Shown: positions 15,740 to 26,135, numbered from the stretch's first letter. The stretch: 64,000 nucleotides of DNA from Burkholderiales bacterium (GCA_027487815.1 JAIYCW010000055.1:1-64000), one strand, 5' to 3'. Notes: generated from the letters alone by a model not told the origin. Numbers and translations are program-made.

Positions 15740-17068
15740 ATGACAAAAGAATTAAGGGTAGGGCTTGCCGGTATCGGCACGGTAGGCGCGGGCACGTTTG
15801 ATGTGCTGGCGCGCAACCGGGAAGAAATCATGCGGCGCGCCGGACGCGCAGTGCGCATCGAGGCTGTGGCTGATATCAACACCGAACGTGCCAGGCAAAT
15901 TACGGCCGGGCGGGCCCGCGTGCTTGATGACGCCTTTGCTCTGGTGGCCGACCCCGAGATTGATGTGATCATCGAGCTGATTGGCGGCTATGGCATCGCC
16001 AAAACATTGGTTCTGGCCGCGATTGCTCAAGGCAAGCATGTGGTCACCGCCAACAAGGCTTTGCTTGCCCTGCATGGCAACGAGATCTTCGCCAAAGCTC
16101 GCGAAGCTGGCGTCACTGTGGCTTTTGAAGCCGCAGTGGCTGGAGGAATACCCATCATCAAGGCGATGCGGGAGGCCATGGCGGCTAACCGGATCGAGTG
16201 GGTGGCTGGCATCATCAATGGCACGACCAATTTCATCTTGTCCGAGATGCGCGACAAGGGCCTGCCATTTGCTGAGGTGCTCAAGCAGGCACAAGCTCTG
16301 GGCTATGCCGAGGCCGATCCGACCTTTGATATTGAAGGCGTTGATGCGGGGCACAAGATTGCGATTCTTTCGGCCCTGGCATTTGGCACGCCATTGCAGT
16401 TTGAAGGCGCTCATATCGAGGGCATCACCAAGCTGGAAAGCAAGGATATTAGGTACGCCGAGCGTCTCGGTTACCGCATCAAGCTTTTGGGCATGACTCA
16501 GCGGCGCAGCATGGGCGAGGGCAAGGAAGGGTTGGAGCTGCGGGTGCATCCGACCCTGATTCCTGCCGCGCGCTTGATCGCAAGCGTTGAAGGCGCGATG
16601 AATGCTGTCTGGGTGAAGGGCGATGCGGTGGGCCACACCATGTACTACGGCAAGGGCGCGGGTGCCGAACCGACGGCAAGCGCGGTGATTGCCGACCTGG
16701 TGGATCTCGCGCGTGCGTTGGATGGCCCGATGGAGCAGCGCGTGCCTGCCCTGGCTTTTCAGGCCGATCAGGTGCGGGTGTTGCCGGTGTTGCCGATTGA
16801 AAGCATCGAAAGCGCTTACTACCTGCGTATTCAGGTGGCCGACGAGCCGGGCGTGTTGGCCGATATCACCCGGATTCTTGCGGATCAGGAGATCTCCATC
16901 GATGCGGTGCTGCAGCCCGAACCGGCGGAGGGCGAAGCACAAACCGACATCATCTTGCTCACCCACCGTTGTGTAGAAGGCCATGTGAAGCGTGCGATGG
17001 CGTCAATCCAGGCTTTGACCACTGTGCTGGCGCCGCTGGTGATGATTCGATTGGAAGACCTGAGCTGA
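15740..17068 (+). CDS. hom: homoserine dehydrogenase
   Basis: The 442-residue enzyme reduces aspartate semialdehyde to homoserine for threonine and methionine synthesis. The N-terminal Rossmann motif GLAGIGTVGAGTF, the HVVTANKALLA segment, the catalytic region GIINGTTNFILSEM and YAEADPTFDIEGVDAGHK are present. A C-terminal ACT domain (LRIQVADEPGVLADITRILADQEISID) suggests feedback inhibition by threonine. This is the monofunctional form without aspartokinase. The stop overlaps the thrC start by one base. Confidence 0.98.
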   Translation: MTKELRVGLAGIGTVGAGTFDVLARNREEIMRRAGRAVRIEAVADINTERARQITAGRARVLDDAFALVADPEIDVIIELIGGYGIAKTLVLAAIAQGKHVVTANKALLALHGNEIFAKAREAGVTVAFEAAVAGGIPIIKAMREAMAANRIEWVAGIINGTTNFILSEMRDKGLPFAEVLKQAQALGYAEADPTFDIEGVDAGHKIAILSALAFGTPLQFEGAHIEGITKLESKDIRYAERLGYRIKLLGMTQRRSMGEGKEGLELRVHPTLIPAARLIASVEGAMNAVWVKGDAVGHTMYYGKGAGAEPTASAVIADLVDLARALDGPMEQRVPALAFQADQVRVLPVLPIESIESAYYLRIQVADEPGVLADITRILADQEISIDAVLQPEPAEGEAQTDIILLTHRCVEGHVKRAMASIQALTTVLAPLVMIRLEDLS

Positions 17069-18477
17069 TGCGCTATTTATCTACGCGCGGTGGCATGGCA
17101 CCCAGCGCATTTAGTGAAATCCTGCTGGGTGGCCTGGCGCCTGATGGAGGTTTGGTGGTGCCGCAGGCTTATCCCCAAGTGGAGCCCGGCACCTTGGCCC
17201 AGTGGCGCAGTTTGAGCTACCCGGCGCTTGCCTTCGAGATATTGAGCCTCTACGCCACGGATATCCCTGCGCAAGATCTGCGTCGTCTGGTGTTCGCTGC
17301 CTATACCGAAGAGACCTTTGGGTCACCAGACATTACGCCGCTGCGACCCCTGGAAGAGGGACTGTCCTTGTTGGCGCTTTCCAATGGCCCCACGCTCGCC
17401 TTCAAGGATGTGGCGATGCAAATGCTTGGGCAATTGTTTGAATATGCGCTTGCACAGCGTAATGAGGCGTTGAATATTCTTGGGGCCACCTCTGGGGATA
17501 CCGGCAGCGCAGCTGAATATGCCATGCGCGGCAAGCGTGGTGTGCGTGTGGTAATGCTCTCGCCGTCTGGCCGGATGAGCCCATTTCAGCAGGCCCAGAT
17601 GTTCAGTTTGAAAGATCCCAATATTGTGAATGTCGCGGTGCAGGGCGTTTTCGATGATTGCCAGGATATGGTGAAGGCCATCTCCAATGATCTGCAGTTC
17701 AAGGCCCGCTGGAAAATCGGCACGGTGAACTCCATCAACTGGGCGCGTGTTGTGGCTCAGGTGGTGTATTACTTCAAGGGCTATTTTGCTGCCACGTCCG
17801 ACAACGAGCAGCGGGTTTCGTTTGCTGTGCCCTCCGGCAACTTCGGTAATGTGCTGGCGGGGCATATTGCGCGGATGATGGGTTTGCCTATTGCGCGGCT
17901 CGTGGTAGCGACCAATGAAAACAATGTGCTGGATGAATTTTTCCGCACTGGGCGTTATCGTGTAAGAAAGTCTTCGCAAACTTTCGAAACCTCCAGCCCG
18001 TCGATGGACATTTCCAAGGCCAGCAATTTCGAGCGGTTTGTGTTTGACTTGATGCAGCGCGACGGTGACCGGGTAAAGGCCTTGTGGCAGCAAGTTGAGC
18101 AAACCGGCGAGTTTGATTTGAGCAGTGATCCCTTGTGGGCTCGGATGCCGGAATTTGGCTTGGTTTCAGGCACCAGTACGCACGCCAATCGGTTGGCGAC
18201 AATTCGGGCGGCTCATGAAAAGTATGGTGCTGTGATTGATCCGCATACGGCCGATGGGGTGTATGTAGCGCAGCAATACCGCGAGCCCGGTGTGCCCATG
18301 ATCGTGCTCGAAACCGCTTTGCCGGTGAAGTTTGCCAGTACGATCCGTGAGGCCCTGGGGATAGAGCCACCGCGCCCGCCGGCATTCGAAGGCATTGAGG
18401 CCTTGGGTAAGCGTTATGTGTGGATGCCTGCCTCGGTGCCCATGCTGCGTGAGCTGATAGAACGGCGTTGTGCGTGA
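17068..18477 (+). CDS. thrC: threonine synthase
   Basis: The 469-residue PLP enzyme converts phosphohomoserine to threonine. The start MRYLSTRGGMAPSAFSEILLGGLAPDGGLVVP is typical of the long ThrC class, and NGPTLAFKDVAMQ carries the PLP lysine. GATSGDTGSAAEYAMRGKRGVRVVMLSP and VPSGNFGNVLAG follow. The ATG at 17068 overlaps the hom stop (TGATG); a longer in-frame start inside hom is not needed. The kinase step (thrB) is not in this window. The stop overlaps moeA by a GTGA junction. Confidence 0.97.
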   Translation: MRYLSTRGGMAPSAFSEILLGGLAPDGGLVVPQAYPQVEPGTLAQWRSLSYPALAFEILSLYATDIPAQDLRRLVFAAYTEETFGSPDITPLRPLEEGLSLLALSNGPTLAFKDVAMQMLGQLFEYALAQRNEALNILGATSGDTGSAAEYAMRGKRGVRVVMLSPSGRMSPFQQAQMFSLKDPNIVNVAVQGVFDDCQDMVKAISNDLQFKARWKIGTVNSINWARVVAQVVYYFKGYFAATSDNEQRVSFAVPSGNFGNVLAGHIARMMGLPIARLVVATNENNVLDEFFRTGRYRVRKSSQTFETSSPSMDISKASNFERFVFDLMQRDGDRVKALWQQVEQTGEFDLSSDPLWARMPEFGLVSGTSTHANRLATIRAAHEKYGAVIDPHTADGVYVAQQYREPGVPMIVLETALPVKFASTIREALGIEPPRPPAFEGIEALGKRYVWMPASVPMLRELIERRCA

Positions 18478-19709
18478 AGAGTTTCGAGCAAGCGCTGGAG
18501 CTTGTGATTGAGCGCGCGCGGCTCGCTTGCGAGTCACTGTCGGCAACACAGCCCGTCGAACGAGTGCCCACCATGCAAGCGCTGGGGCGGGTGTTGGCCG
18601 AGGACTTGCGCTCCGAAATTGATGTTCCCCCGCAAGACAACACCCAAATGGACGGCTATGCAGTGCGCAGCTCAGATCTTGAGCAAGCGGCAGGCCAGCC
18701 CATGCGGGTGTCACAAAGGATTCCCGCTGGTGCGATCGGTCAGCCATTGGAGCCGGGCACAGTAGCGCGTATTTTTACCGGTGCCTTTGTCCCGCAAGGG
18801 GCCGATGCGGTAGTGATGCAGGAGGCTGTGCAAATCCATGGTGCGGATGGGTCGATGGTGAGTTTTGCCCAAGCGCCGCAGCCCGGGCAGTGGATTCGAA
18901 GGCGCGGGGAAGACGTCACGCGCGATCAAGTCGTCGTGTCGGCCGGAACAATATTGACACCCCAGGCCTTGGGTCTGGCCGCCTCGGTTGGCCTAGCTCA
19001 AATCGCGGTGCGGCCCCGCTTGCGGGTGGCTTGTTTCTTTACTGGTAATGAGTTGGTGATGCCGGGGGAGCCACTGCCGGCCGGATCGATTTACAACAGC
19101 AATCGCTTCGTACTGGTCAACCTGTTGCAGGCGCTGGGTTGTGAGGTCAGCGATCTCGGCATCGTCAAAGATAATCTGGATGCGACCCGTGCCGCGCTGC
19201 GCGCTGCTGCAGCCTCTTGCGATGTGATTTTGACCTGCGGCGGCGTGTCTGTCGGCGAAGAAGATCACGTGAAGCCTGCAGTTCAGGCCGAGGGCTCCTT
19301 GGACGTGTGGCAGGTGGCGATCAAGCCGGGTAAGCCGATTGCGTTTGGTCAAGTGGGGCGTGCCCAGTTTGTCGGGTTGCCCGGCAATCCTGTGTCTGCT
19401 TTTATCACTTTTCTGATGCTAGTGCGCCCCTTCCTTTTGCGCATGCAAGGGGTCACCGCGCCGCAGGCTTTGCAGCCGCCTCGTTTGCCAGTGCGCGCCG
19501 GATTTGCCTGGTCCAACCCAGACAAGCGGCGTGAGTTTTTGCGCGTGCGGCTACAGCCCGATGGCTCGCTCGCGCTGTTTGCCAATCAGAGCTCGGGCGT
19601 GTTGACCTCCACGGTGTGGGGCGACGGGATAGTGGATAACCCCGCTGGTCAGGCGATCTCGCCTGGGGATACGGTGCATTATTTGCCTTTTGAGCGTTTG
19701 GGGGCGTGA
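18474..19709 (+). CDS. moeA: molybdopterin molybdenumtransferase MoeA
   Basis: The 411-residue protein inserts molybdate into adenylylated molybdopterin. Motifs include PQDNTQMDGYAVRSSDL, IFTGAFVPQGADAVVMQE, the MoCF-type segment ILTCGGVSVGEEDHVKPA, and KPGKPIAFGQVG with FVGLPGNPVSAFITF. The GTG at 18474 overlaps the thrC stop as GTGA and is preferred; a TTG two codons upstream is the alternative. The coupling of a cofactor gene to threonine synthesis genes recurs in Burkholderiales and need not imply shared function. The stop overlaps the moaD start. Confidence 0.96.
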   Translation: MKSFEQALELVIERARLACESLSATQPVERVPTMQALGRVLAEDLRSEIDVPPQDNTQMDGYAVRSSDLEQAAGQPMRVSQRIPAGAIGQPLEPGTVARIFTGAFVPQGADAVVMQEAVQIHGADGSMVSFAQAPQPGQWIRRRGEDVTRDQVVVSAGTILTPQALGLAASVGLAQIAVRPRLRVACFFTGNELVMPGEPLPAGSIYNSNRFVLVNLLQALGCEVSDLGIVKDNLDATRAALRAAAASCDVILTCGGVSVGEEDHVKPAVQAEGSLDVWQVAIKPGKPIAFGQVGRAQFVGLPGNPVSAFITFLMLVRPFLLRMQGVTAPQALQPPRLPVRAGFAWSNPDKRREFLRVRLQPDGSLALFANQSSGVLTSTVWGDGIVDNPAGQAISPGDTVHYLPFERLGA

Positions 19710-19963
19710 TGTTGACCTTGCGTTTTTTTGCGAGTGTGCGCGAGCAGATCGGTTGTGATACCGAAGAGATCGAGCGTCCGCCGGGTGTAAACACCGTGGC
19801 CGAGTTGCGAGCGTGGTTGCAACAGCGCGGCGGCGCCTGGCAAGAAGCGTTTGCCGAAGGGATTGCGCTGCGCGCAGCAATTCATCATCAGATGGTGAAA
19901 GCCGACGCTGTCTTGCCTCAAAGTGGTGAGGTCGCTTTTTTCCCTCCGGTGACAGGCGGCTAG
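19709..19963 (+). CDS. moaD: molybdopterin synthase sulfur carrier subunit
   Basis: The 84-residue ubiquitin-like protein has MLTLRFFASVREQIG at the start and ends in Gly-Gly (PPVTGG). The C-terminal glycine is thiocarboxylated and donates sulfur to make molybdopterin. The ATG at 19709 overlaps the moeA stop by one base; a GTG one codon earlier is also possible. moaE follows after 3 bases. Confidence 0.95.
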   Translation: MLTLRFFASVREQIGCDTEEIERPPGVNTVAELRAWLQQRGGAWQEAFAEGIALRAAIHHQMVKADAVLPQSGEVAFFPPVTGG

Positions 19964-19966
19964 GCG

Positions 19967-20431
19967 ATGCCGGTACGGGTTCAAACCGAAGACTTTGATG
20001 TCAGCGCTGAGCTGAAGGCCCTGCGCGCCGGGCGTCCGCAAGTGGGCGCCGTGGCCATGTTCGTCGGCACAGTGCGCGATATCAATGAAGGTGATGCAGT
20101 GAGCGCAATGGAGCTTGAGCACTACCCCGGCATGACCGAATCGAGCCTGCAAGCCATGATTGATCAGGCCCATCAGCGTTGGGATGTGCTCGATTGCCTG
20201 ATTGTCCATCGCGTCGGGCGCTTGGCCCCGTTGGACCAGATTGTGCTGGTGATCGTGAGCTCAGCCCATCGCAAGCAGGCCTTTGAAGCCTGTGAATATT
20301 TGATGGACTTTCTGAAAACCGAGGCCCCCTTCTGGAAAAAGGAAAGTACTCTGGAAGGTACGCGCTGGGTTGAGGCTCGTGAGACGGATGAGGCGGCTGC
20401 TGCGCGTTGGGCCCAACCCCCAGCGCCTTAG
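19967..20431 (+). CDS. moaE: molybdopterin synthase catalytic subunit
   Basis: The 154-residue protein pairs with MoaD to convert cyclic pyranopterin monophosphate to molybdopterin. Family segments are GAVAMFVGTVRD, LEHYPGMTESSLQAMIDQA, IVHRVGRLAPLDQIVLVIVSSAHRKQAFEACEYLMDFLKTEAPFWKKE, including the catalytic lysines. It is the last gene of the alaA-hom-thrC-moeA-moaD-moaE run, ahead of the clpB heat-shock promoter. Confidence 0.97.
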   Translation: MPVRVQTEDFDVSAELKALRAGRPQVGAVAMFVGTVRDINEGDAVSAMELEHYPGMTESSLQAMIDQAHQRWDVLDCLIVHRVGRLAPLDQIVLVIVSSAHRKQAFEACEYLMDFLKTEAPFWKKESTLEGTRWVEARETDEAAAARWAQPPAP

Positions 20432-20458
20432 CCCCAAAAGCTTTGTGGATCCGCGGCG

Positions 20459-20487
20459 CTTGAAAAGCGCTGCCTGCCGCCCAATAT
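20459..20487 (+). promoter_or_regulatory. sigma-32 (heat-shock) promoter of clpB
   Basis: CTTGAAA (20459-20465) matches the sigma-32 -35 consensus exactly. CCCAATAT (20480-20487), 14 bases further on, is close to the -10 consensus CCCCATNT. The transcript would start near 20494, with a short leader containing AGAGGT before the ATG at 20512. The element lies entirely between moaE and clpB. Confidence 0.85.
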
Positions 20488-20511
20488 GTCGGTGCAAGAG
20501 GTAAACACACT

Positions 20512-23121
20512 ATGCGACCCGATAAATTCACCACTCAGTTTCAGGCAGCCCTGGGCGATGCCCAAAGCTTGGCCCTGGCTAATGATCATCAATATATTGA
20601 TCCGATCCATGTGCTCGCTGCGCTCAGCGCCCCAAGCACGCCATCGGCGGCTATCATCGAGCGCGCTGGGGCCAAGGCGGCGATGCTTCGTGCGCAGCTC
20701 GAGGCGGCGATCAAACGTTTGCCGCAGGTGCAGGGCACCAATGGTGAAATTCAGGTGGGTCGGGAGCTGGCGGGCTTGCTGAACCTGACCGAACGTGAAG
20801 CCCAGAAGCGTGGCGATCAATATGTGGCCAGCGAATTATTTCTGCTGGCTGCCAGCCGCGACAAGGGACCTGCAGGCGAATTGATGCGGGCAGCCGGGCT
20901 GACGCCGGCCGCACTTGAGCAGGCGATTGATGCCGTGCGTGGCGGGCAGGGGGTCAATGATGCTTCGGCTGAAGGCCAGCGCGAAGCCCTGAAGAAATAC
21001 ACGATTGATCTTACTGAACGTGCCAGGATGGGCAAGCTCGATCCTGTGATTGGCCGTGATGATGAGATTCGCCGTGCCATCCAAATTTTGCAACGTCGTA
21101 CGAAAAACAATCCTGTGCTCATCGGCGAACCTGGCGTCGGTAAAACCGCAATCGTGGAGGGCCTGGCCCAGCGCATCATCAATGATGAAGTGCCCGAGAG
21201 CCTGAAGGGCAAGCGGGTGCTGGTGCTGGACCTGGCAGCACTTCTGGCGGGTGCGAAGTTCCGTGGGGAATTCGAGGAGCGCCTGAAAGCCGTGCTCAGC
21301 GATCTGTCGAAAGATGAGGGGCAAACCATCGTCTTCATCGATGAAATTCACACGATGGTGGGGGCGGGCAAGGCCGAGGGCGCGCTCGATGCGGGCAACA
21401 TGCTCAAGCCGGCGCTGGCCAGGGGCGAGCTGCACTGCATTGGCGCGACCACGCTGGATGAGTACCGCAAGTTCATTGAAAAAGACGCCGCACTGGAGCG
21501 CCGCTTCCAGAAGGTTTTGGTAGGCGAACCCACTGTGGAGGCTACCATCGCCATCCTCCGTGGTTTGCAGGAGCGCTACGAGCTCCACCACGGCGTGGAC
21601 ATCACCGATCCGGCCATCATTGCGGCGGCCGAGCTCTCCAATCGCTACATCACCGATCGGTTTTTGCCTGATAAAGCGATTGACCTGATTGATGAGGCGG
21701 CGGCGCGCATCAAGATGGAAATTGATTCCAAGCCCGAGGTGATTGATAAGCTCGATCGCCGGGTGATTCAGCTCAAGATTGAGCGTGAGGCGGTGCGCAA
21801 GGAAACCGACGATGCTTCGCGCAAACGCCTCGATTTGATTGATGCTGAAATTGAGAAGCTGGGCAAGGAAGTCGCCGATCTGGAAGAGATCTTGCGGGCT
21901 GAAAAGGCCGCTGTGCAAGGCAGCGCGCAGATCAAGGCCGAGATCGATAAACTCAAGGCGCAGGTCGCGGATCTGCAACGCAAGGGCCAATTCGATAAGC
22001 TCGCCGAGATTCAATACGGCAAGTTGCCTGAGCTCGAAGGCAGACTGAAGTCAGCTACAGCCTCCGAGGTGGCGCGCTCGGCCAGCGGCTCGGCAACGCC
22101 GCGGTTGCTACGCACTCAGGTGGGTGCCGAAGAGATCGCCGAAGTTGTGTCGCGGGCCACTGGCATTCCGGTCTCGCGCATGATGCATGGCGAGCGCGAC
22201 AAGCTGCTCAAGATGGAGGCTGCGCTGCATCAGCGAGTGGTGGGTCAAAGCGAAGCTGTACAAGCTGTCAGCGACGCCATCCGCCGTTCGCGGGCTGGGC
22301 TTTCAGACCCGGATCGGCCTTACGGCTCCTTTCTTTTTCTGGGCCCCACTGGTGTGGGTAAAACCGAGTTGTGCAAGGCGCTTGCGGAATTCTTGTTTGA
22401 CGCGCCCGATCATCTGATTCGTATCGACATGAGCGAGTACATGGAAAAGCATTCGGTCGCCCGGCTGATCGGAGCACCCCCTGGCTATGTCGGTTATGAC
22501 GAGGGCGGCTACCTGACCGAACAGGTGCGGCGCAAGCCCTATTGCGTGATCCTGCTTGATGAGATCGAGAAGGCTCATCCGGATGTGTTCAACGTCCTGC
22601 TTCAGGTGCTGGATGATGGGCGCCTGACCGACGGCCAGGGTCGCACGGTGGACTTCAAGAACACGGTTGTGATCATGACCAGCAATATTGGCAGCAGCGA
22701 GATACAGCGGCTTTCCTCAGACCCGGCCACCGATGACAAGGACTTGATTCGCGAAGCCGTGATGATTGAAGTGCGCAAGGTTTTTCGGCCTGAGTTCATC
22801 AATCGTATTGATGAGGCAGTGGTGTTCCACGGGTTGGATGCCTCTGACATCACGGCAATTGCCCGTATCCAGCTGCGACAGCTTGAAGCTCGTCTGGCGG
22901 CGCGTGACCTGGTGCTATCGGTAAGCGAAGAAGCGTTGGCGCATTTGGCCAAGGCGGGTTTTGATCCGGTTTACGGGGCCAGGCCGTTGAAGCGGGCCAT
23001 TCAACAGCAAATCGAAAACCCGCTGGCAAAGCTGGTGCTCGAGGGACGCTTTGGCCCGAACGATGTTGTGCCTGTGGATGTTCGGGACGGTGAGCTCAGT
23101 TTTGAGCGCGTGGTGCATTAA
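20512..23121 (+). CDS. clpB: ATP-dependent chaperone ClpB
   Basis: The 869-residue hexameric disaggregase cooperates with DnaK to rescue aggregated proteins. The N domain ([22 protein letters not shown]) is followed by the first AAA+ module with Walker A GEPGVGKT at about 205-212. The middle coiled coil covers about 410-530, and the second AAA+ module has Walker A GPTGVGKT at about 611-618 with [13 protein letters not shown]. The length is standard. It is driven by the sigma-32-type promoter just upstream. The 3' end overlaps the convergent response-regulator gene by 26 bases. Confidence 0.98.
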   Translation: MRPDKFTTQFQAALGDAQSLALANDHQYIDPIHVLAALSAPSTPSAAIIERAGAKAAMLRAQLEAAIKRLPQVQGTNGEIQVGRELAGLLNLTEREAQKRGDQYVASELFLLAASRDKGPAGELMRAAGLTPAALEQAIDAVRGGQGVNDASAEGQREALKKYTIDLTERARMGKLDPVIGRDDEIRRAIQILQRRTKNNPVLIGEPGVGKTAIVEGLAQRIINDEVPESLKGKRVLVLDLAALLAGAKFRGEFEERLKAVLSDLSKDEGQTIVFIDEIHTMVGAGKAEGALDAGNMLKPALARGELHCIGATTLDEYRKFIEKDAALERRFQKVLVGEPTVEATIAILRGLQERYELHHGVDITDPAIIAAAELSNRYITDRFLPDKAIDLIDEAAARIKMEIDSKPEVIDKLDRRVIQLKIEREAVRKETDDASRKRLDLIDAEIEKLGKEVADLEEILRAEKAAVQGSAQIKAEIDKLKAQVADLQRKGQFDKLAEIQYGKLPELEGRLKSATASEVARSASGSATPRLLRTQVGAEEIAEVVSRATGIPVSRMMHGERDKLLKMEAALHQRVVGQSEAVQAVSDAIRRSRAGLSDPDRPYGSFLFLGPTGVGKTELCKALAEFLFDAPDHLIRIDMSEYMEKHSVARLIGAPPGYVGYDEGGYLTEQVRRKPYCVILLDEIEKAHPDVFNVLLQVLDDGRLTDGQGRTVDFKNTVVIMTSNIGSSEIQRLSSDPATDDKDLIREAVMIEVRKVFRPEFINRIDEAVVFHGLDASDITAIARIQLRQLEARLAARDLVLSVSEEALAHLAKAGFDPVYGARPLKRAIQQQIENPLAKLVLEGRFGPNDVVPVDVRDGELSFERVVH

Positions 23122-23725
23122 CCAAACCAAGTTCCAGGGCTCGGGCCACGGCTTGAGCCCGGGTGTTCACCTGAATCGCGGAAAACAGTGACCGCAGATG
23201 CACTTTGATGGTGTTCTCGGAGATGTGCAGGGCTTGGGCCACCTCTCGGTTGGAATGGCCTCGTGCCAAAAGCTCGAGCACCTGCTGCTGACGGGTACTC
23301 AAGCTCGGTAATTCGTGTGCGCCCGACCGTTTCGCAATTTCTGACAGGACGCGACCTGACTGAGTCAGGCACCGGTCAAGGATATCCAGGATGTCTTCAC
23401 GCTGGGCGATCTTGGGGATGAATGCTGCAGCTCCGGCCTCGAGCGCCAATGCGCGGGCATCCTGGGGCGGTTGACCCGAAAAAATCACAAAAACACCGTC
23501 GCCGATATGTTGCTGAATCATCGACAGCACGCGATCAGGCGAAGCATCAGGCAAATCCAGATCAACAATGGCCAGGTCAGTCGGCCCTTGCGTAAGCACG
23601 GAAACAGCATCACCCAAACAGGTACAGACTACGATCTGAGCGTCTGCGTAATGATCCTGCAGCAGCATGCCCACCGCTTGCGTCATGAGCGGATGGTCAT
23701 CGAGAACCAAAATGCGCAGGGGCAT
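23096..23725 (-). CDS. LuxR/NarL-family response regulator
   Basis: The protein has 209 residues from the ATG at 23725, with GGAG upstream. A receiver domain (about 1-120) has the acidic pair Asp9-Asp10, phosphoacceptor Asp55 (IVDLDLPDA) and Lys near PKIAQRED. A LuxR-type helix-turn-helix follows ([43 protein letters not shown]). A TTG three codons upstream is less likely. No histidine kinase is adjacent, so it is an orphan here and its target genes cannot be inferred. The 3' end overlaps clpB. Confidence 0.92.
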   Translation of the reverse strand: MPLRILVLDDHPLMTQAVGMLLQDHYADAQIVVCTCLGDAVSVLTQGPTDLAIVDLDLPDASPDRVLSMIQQHIGDGVFVIFSGQPPQDARALALEAGAAAFIPKIAQREDILDILDRCLTQSGRVLSEIAKRSGAHELPSLSTRQQQVLELLARGHSNREVAQALHISENTIKVHLRSLFSAIQVNTRAQAVARALELGLVNAPRAQN

Positions 23726-23891
23726 CGTCAGCAACTCCAGGATTGGGCCCGATCAGGGGTAAAAAGCGAGCTCAATCCTAGCCTACTCAAAATTCGTCCT
23801 CGCCGCAGTATCTTTTGCGGCCACTGACGCAACTTTTTTCACGCTTTTGTGGTCTACTTGCGTCCGAATTTGTCCCTCAAGGTCTGACACC

Positions 23892-26135
23892 ATGAAATTT
23901 CGCTTTCCGGTCATCATCATAGACGAAGACTGGCGTTCCGATTCCTCCAGTGGCCTGGGTATTCGCGCTCTGGCCAAGGCGCTTGAAGAAGCCGGCACCG
24001 AGGTCGTCGGAGGGTTTACCTACACCGATGTCAGCATGGTGGCCAACCAGGCAGCCCGCGCCAGTGCGTTTGTGGTGTCGATTGATGATGAAGAAATCAA
24101 TGAAGACGGCGATGAGTCGAATGCCGTCAAGGCGCTCAAGCAATTCATTGTTGAAACCCGGCGGCGCAACAGCGATGTGCCGATTTTTTTATTTGGCGAA
24201 ACTCGCACCTCCCAGCATCTGCCCAATGATGTCCTGAAAGAGCTGCATGGTTTTATCAACATGTTTGAGGACACTCCGGAATTCACGGCCAGGGCAATTC
24301 TGCGCGAAGCCAACAACTACCTGAAATCGATCGCGCCACCGTTTTTCAAGGCGCTGGTGGAATACGCAAGCGAGGGTTCCTACTCCTGGCACTGCCCGGG
24401 CCATTCGGGCGGCGTGGCGTTTTTGAAAAGTCCGGTCGGGCAGATGTTTCACCAGTTTTTTGGCGAGAACATGCTGCGGGCCGATGTGTGCAACGCGGTA
24501 GACGAGCTCGGGCAGTTGCTTGATCACACCGGGCCGGTAGCGGCTTCGGAGCGCAACGCGGCGCGGGTGTTTGGATGCGATCACTTGTTTTTCGTGACCA
24601 ACGGAACCTCAACCTCCAACAAGATTGTGTGGCATGCCAACGTGGCCACCGATGATGTGGTGGTGGTGGATCGCAATTGCCACAAGTCGGTGTTGCATGC
24701 CCTGATGATGACGGGCACGGTGCCGGTGTTTCTACAGCCCACGCGCAATCATCTTGGAATTATTGGCCCGATTTCCCAGGAGCAGTTCTCACCAGCGGCT
24801 ATTCAGGCCAAGATTCGCGCCAATCCGCTAGTCAAGGATAAAGAGGCCAAGCCTCGGGTAATGACGATCACCCAGTCGACCTACGATGGTGTGCTCTATA
24901 ACGTTGAGCGTATCAAGCAGAACCTCGGCAATTACATCGATGTGCTTCACTTCGATGAGGCCTGGTTGCCCCACGCGGTGTTTCACCCTTTCTATCATGA
25001 GATGCATGCGATTGGCCCGAATCGGCCGCGCAGCGCTGATTCGCTGATCGTGGCTACCCAGTCCACCCACAAGCTCTTGGCGGGTCTGTCTCAGGCCTCC
25101 CAGATCTTGATCCAGGATGCGCAGAATCGGCCTCTGGACCGGCATCGCTTCAATGAAGCCTTTTTGATGCACACCTCGACCAGTCCGCAATACGCAATCA
25201 TTGCCTCGTGCGATGTGGCCGCTGCGATGATGGAGCCTCCGGGCGGGCTGGCATTGGTGGAAGAAAGTATTTCCGAAGCACTCGACTTCCGCCGCGCCAT
25301 GCGCAAGGTCGATGCCGAGTTCGGCAAATCCTGGTGGTTCCAGGTCTGGGGCCCCAAAGAGTTTGATCATGCCGGAGTGGGCAAGCGTGAGGAGTGGTTC
25401 CTCAAGTCCAACGAAAAGTGGCATGGCTTTGGCAAACTCGCTTCGGGCTTTAACATGCTCGATCCGATCAAGGCCACTATTGTCACGCCAGGCTTGGATA
25501 TCGCAGGCAAGTTTTCCAGCTCGGGTATCCCCGCGGCAATCGTCACGAAGTATCTGGCCGAACATGGTGTGATTGTTGAGAAGACCGGTCTTTACTCGTT
25601 TTTTGTAATGTTCACTATCGGCATCACCAAGGGCCGTTGGAATACTCTGGTGACCGAGCTGCAGCAGTTCAAGATGGACTACGACCAGAATCAGCCTTTG
25701 TGGCGTGTGATGCCGGAATTTGTTCAGGCGCATCCAGAGTACGAGCGGGTCGGTTTGCGCGATCTCGCCCAGCAGATTCATGAAGAGTATCGGCGCCTGG
25801 ATATTGCCCGGGTTACTACCGAGATGTATCTCTCCGAAATGGTGCCTGCGATGAAGCCTTCAGATGCGTTTGAGTGCCTGGCCCGCAGGCAGGTGGAGCG
25901 AGTGCCGATTGATGATTTGGAGGGCCGGATCACCACCATGTTGGTCACGCCCTATCCGCCAGGCATTCCATTGCTTATTCCAGGTGAGCGGTTTAACCGG
26001 GCCATCATTGAATATCTCCAGTTCGCCCGCGAGTTCAACGCGCGCTTTCCCGGTTTTGATACCGATGTGCATGGACTGGTTGTGGAAAGTGACCGCGAAG
26101 GCGATCGTTACTTCGTGGATTGTGTGCGTAACTAG
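23892..26135 (+). CDS. PLP-dependent lysine/arginine/ornithine decarboxylase
   Basis: The 747-residue fold-III type (AdiA/LdcC/SpeF-like) decarboxylase has an N-terminal receiver-like wing domain (residues about 1-130). The PLP core contains WHCPGHSGGVAF, FVTNGTSTSNKIV, DRNCHKSVLHALM, LHFDEAW and the cofactor lysine in STHKLLAGLSQAS, and a C-terminal domain follows. It releases CO2 from a basic amino acid, giving cadaverine, agmatine or putrescine; the exact substrate cannot be told by eye. The ATG at 23892 is chosen because the family starts with the wing domain; the frame is open 45 bases further upstream. No antiporter is adjacent. The 3' end overlaps the RDD gene by four bases. Confidence 0.93.
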   Translation: MKFRFPVIIIDEDWRSDSSSGLGIRALAKALEEAGTEVVGGFTYTDVSMVANQAARASAFVVSIDDEEINEDGDESNAVKALKQFIVETRRRNSDVPIFLFGETRTSQHLPNDVLKELHGFINMFEDTPEFTARAILREANNYLKSIAPPFFKALVEYASEGSYSWHCPGHSGGVAFLKSPVGQMFHQFFGENMLRADVCNAVDELGQLLDHTGPVAASERNAARVFGCDHLFFVTNGTSTSNKIVWHANVATDDVVVVDRNCHKSVLHALMMTGTVPVFLQPTRNHLGIIGPISQEQFSPAAIQAKIRANPLVKDKEAKPRVMTITQSTYDGVLYNVERIKQNLGNYIDVLHFDEAWLPHAVFHPFYHEMHAIGPNRPRSADSLIVATQSTHKLLAGLSQASQILIQDAQNRPLDRHRFNEAFLMHTSTSPQYAIIASCDVAAAMMEPPGGLALVEESISEALDFRRAMRKVDAEFGKSWWFQVWGPKEFDHAGVGKREEWFLKSNEKWHGFGKLASGFNMLDPIKATIVTPGLDIAGKFSSSGIPAAIVTKYLAEHGVIVEKTGLYSFFVMFTIGITKGRWNTLVTELQQFKMDYDQNQPLWRVMPEFVQAHPEYERVGLRDLAQQIHEEYRRLDIARVTTEMYLSEMVPAMKPSDAFECLARRQVERVPIDDLEGRITTMLVTPYPPGIPLLIPGERFNRAIIEYLQFAREFNARFPGFDTDVHGLVVESDREGDRYFVDCVRN

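Noticed and set aside
15752-16984. 410-residue ORF antisense to hom
   Set aside because: It lies wholly within a certain gene on the other strand, is His/Gln/Arg-rich and matches no family; such long antisense frames arise from GC-rich codon usage.
20836-22014. 392-residue ORF antisense to clpB
   Set aside because: Shadow of the clpB frame with no recognisable motifs and no ribosome-binding site.
23802-23821. GCCGCA/TGCGGC inverted repeat between the response regulator and decarboxylase genes
   Set aside because: Six-pair stem with no T run and not placed after a stop codon; probably chance or a weak operator.
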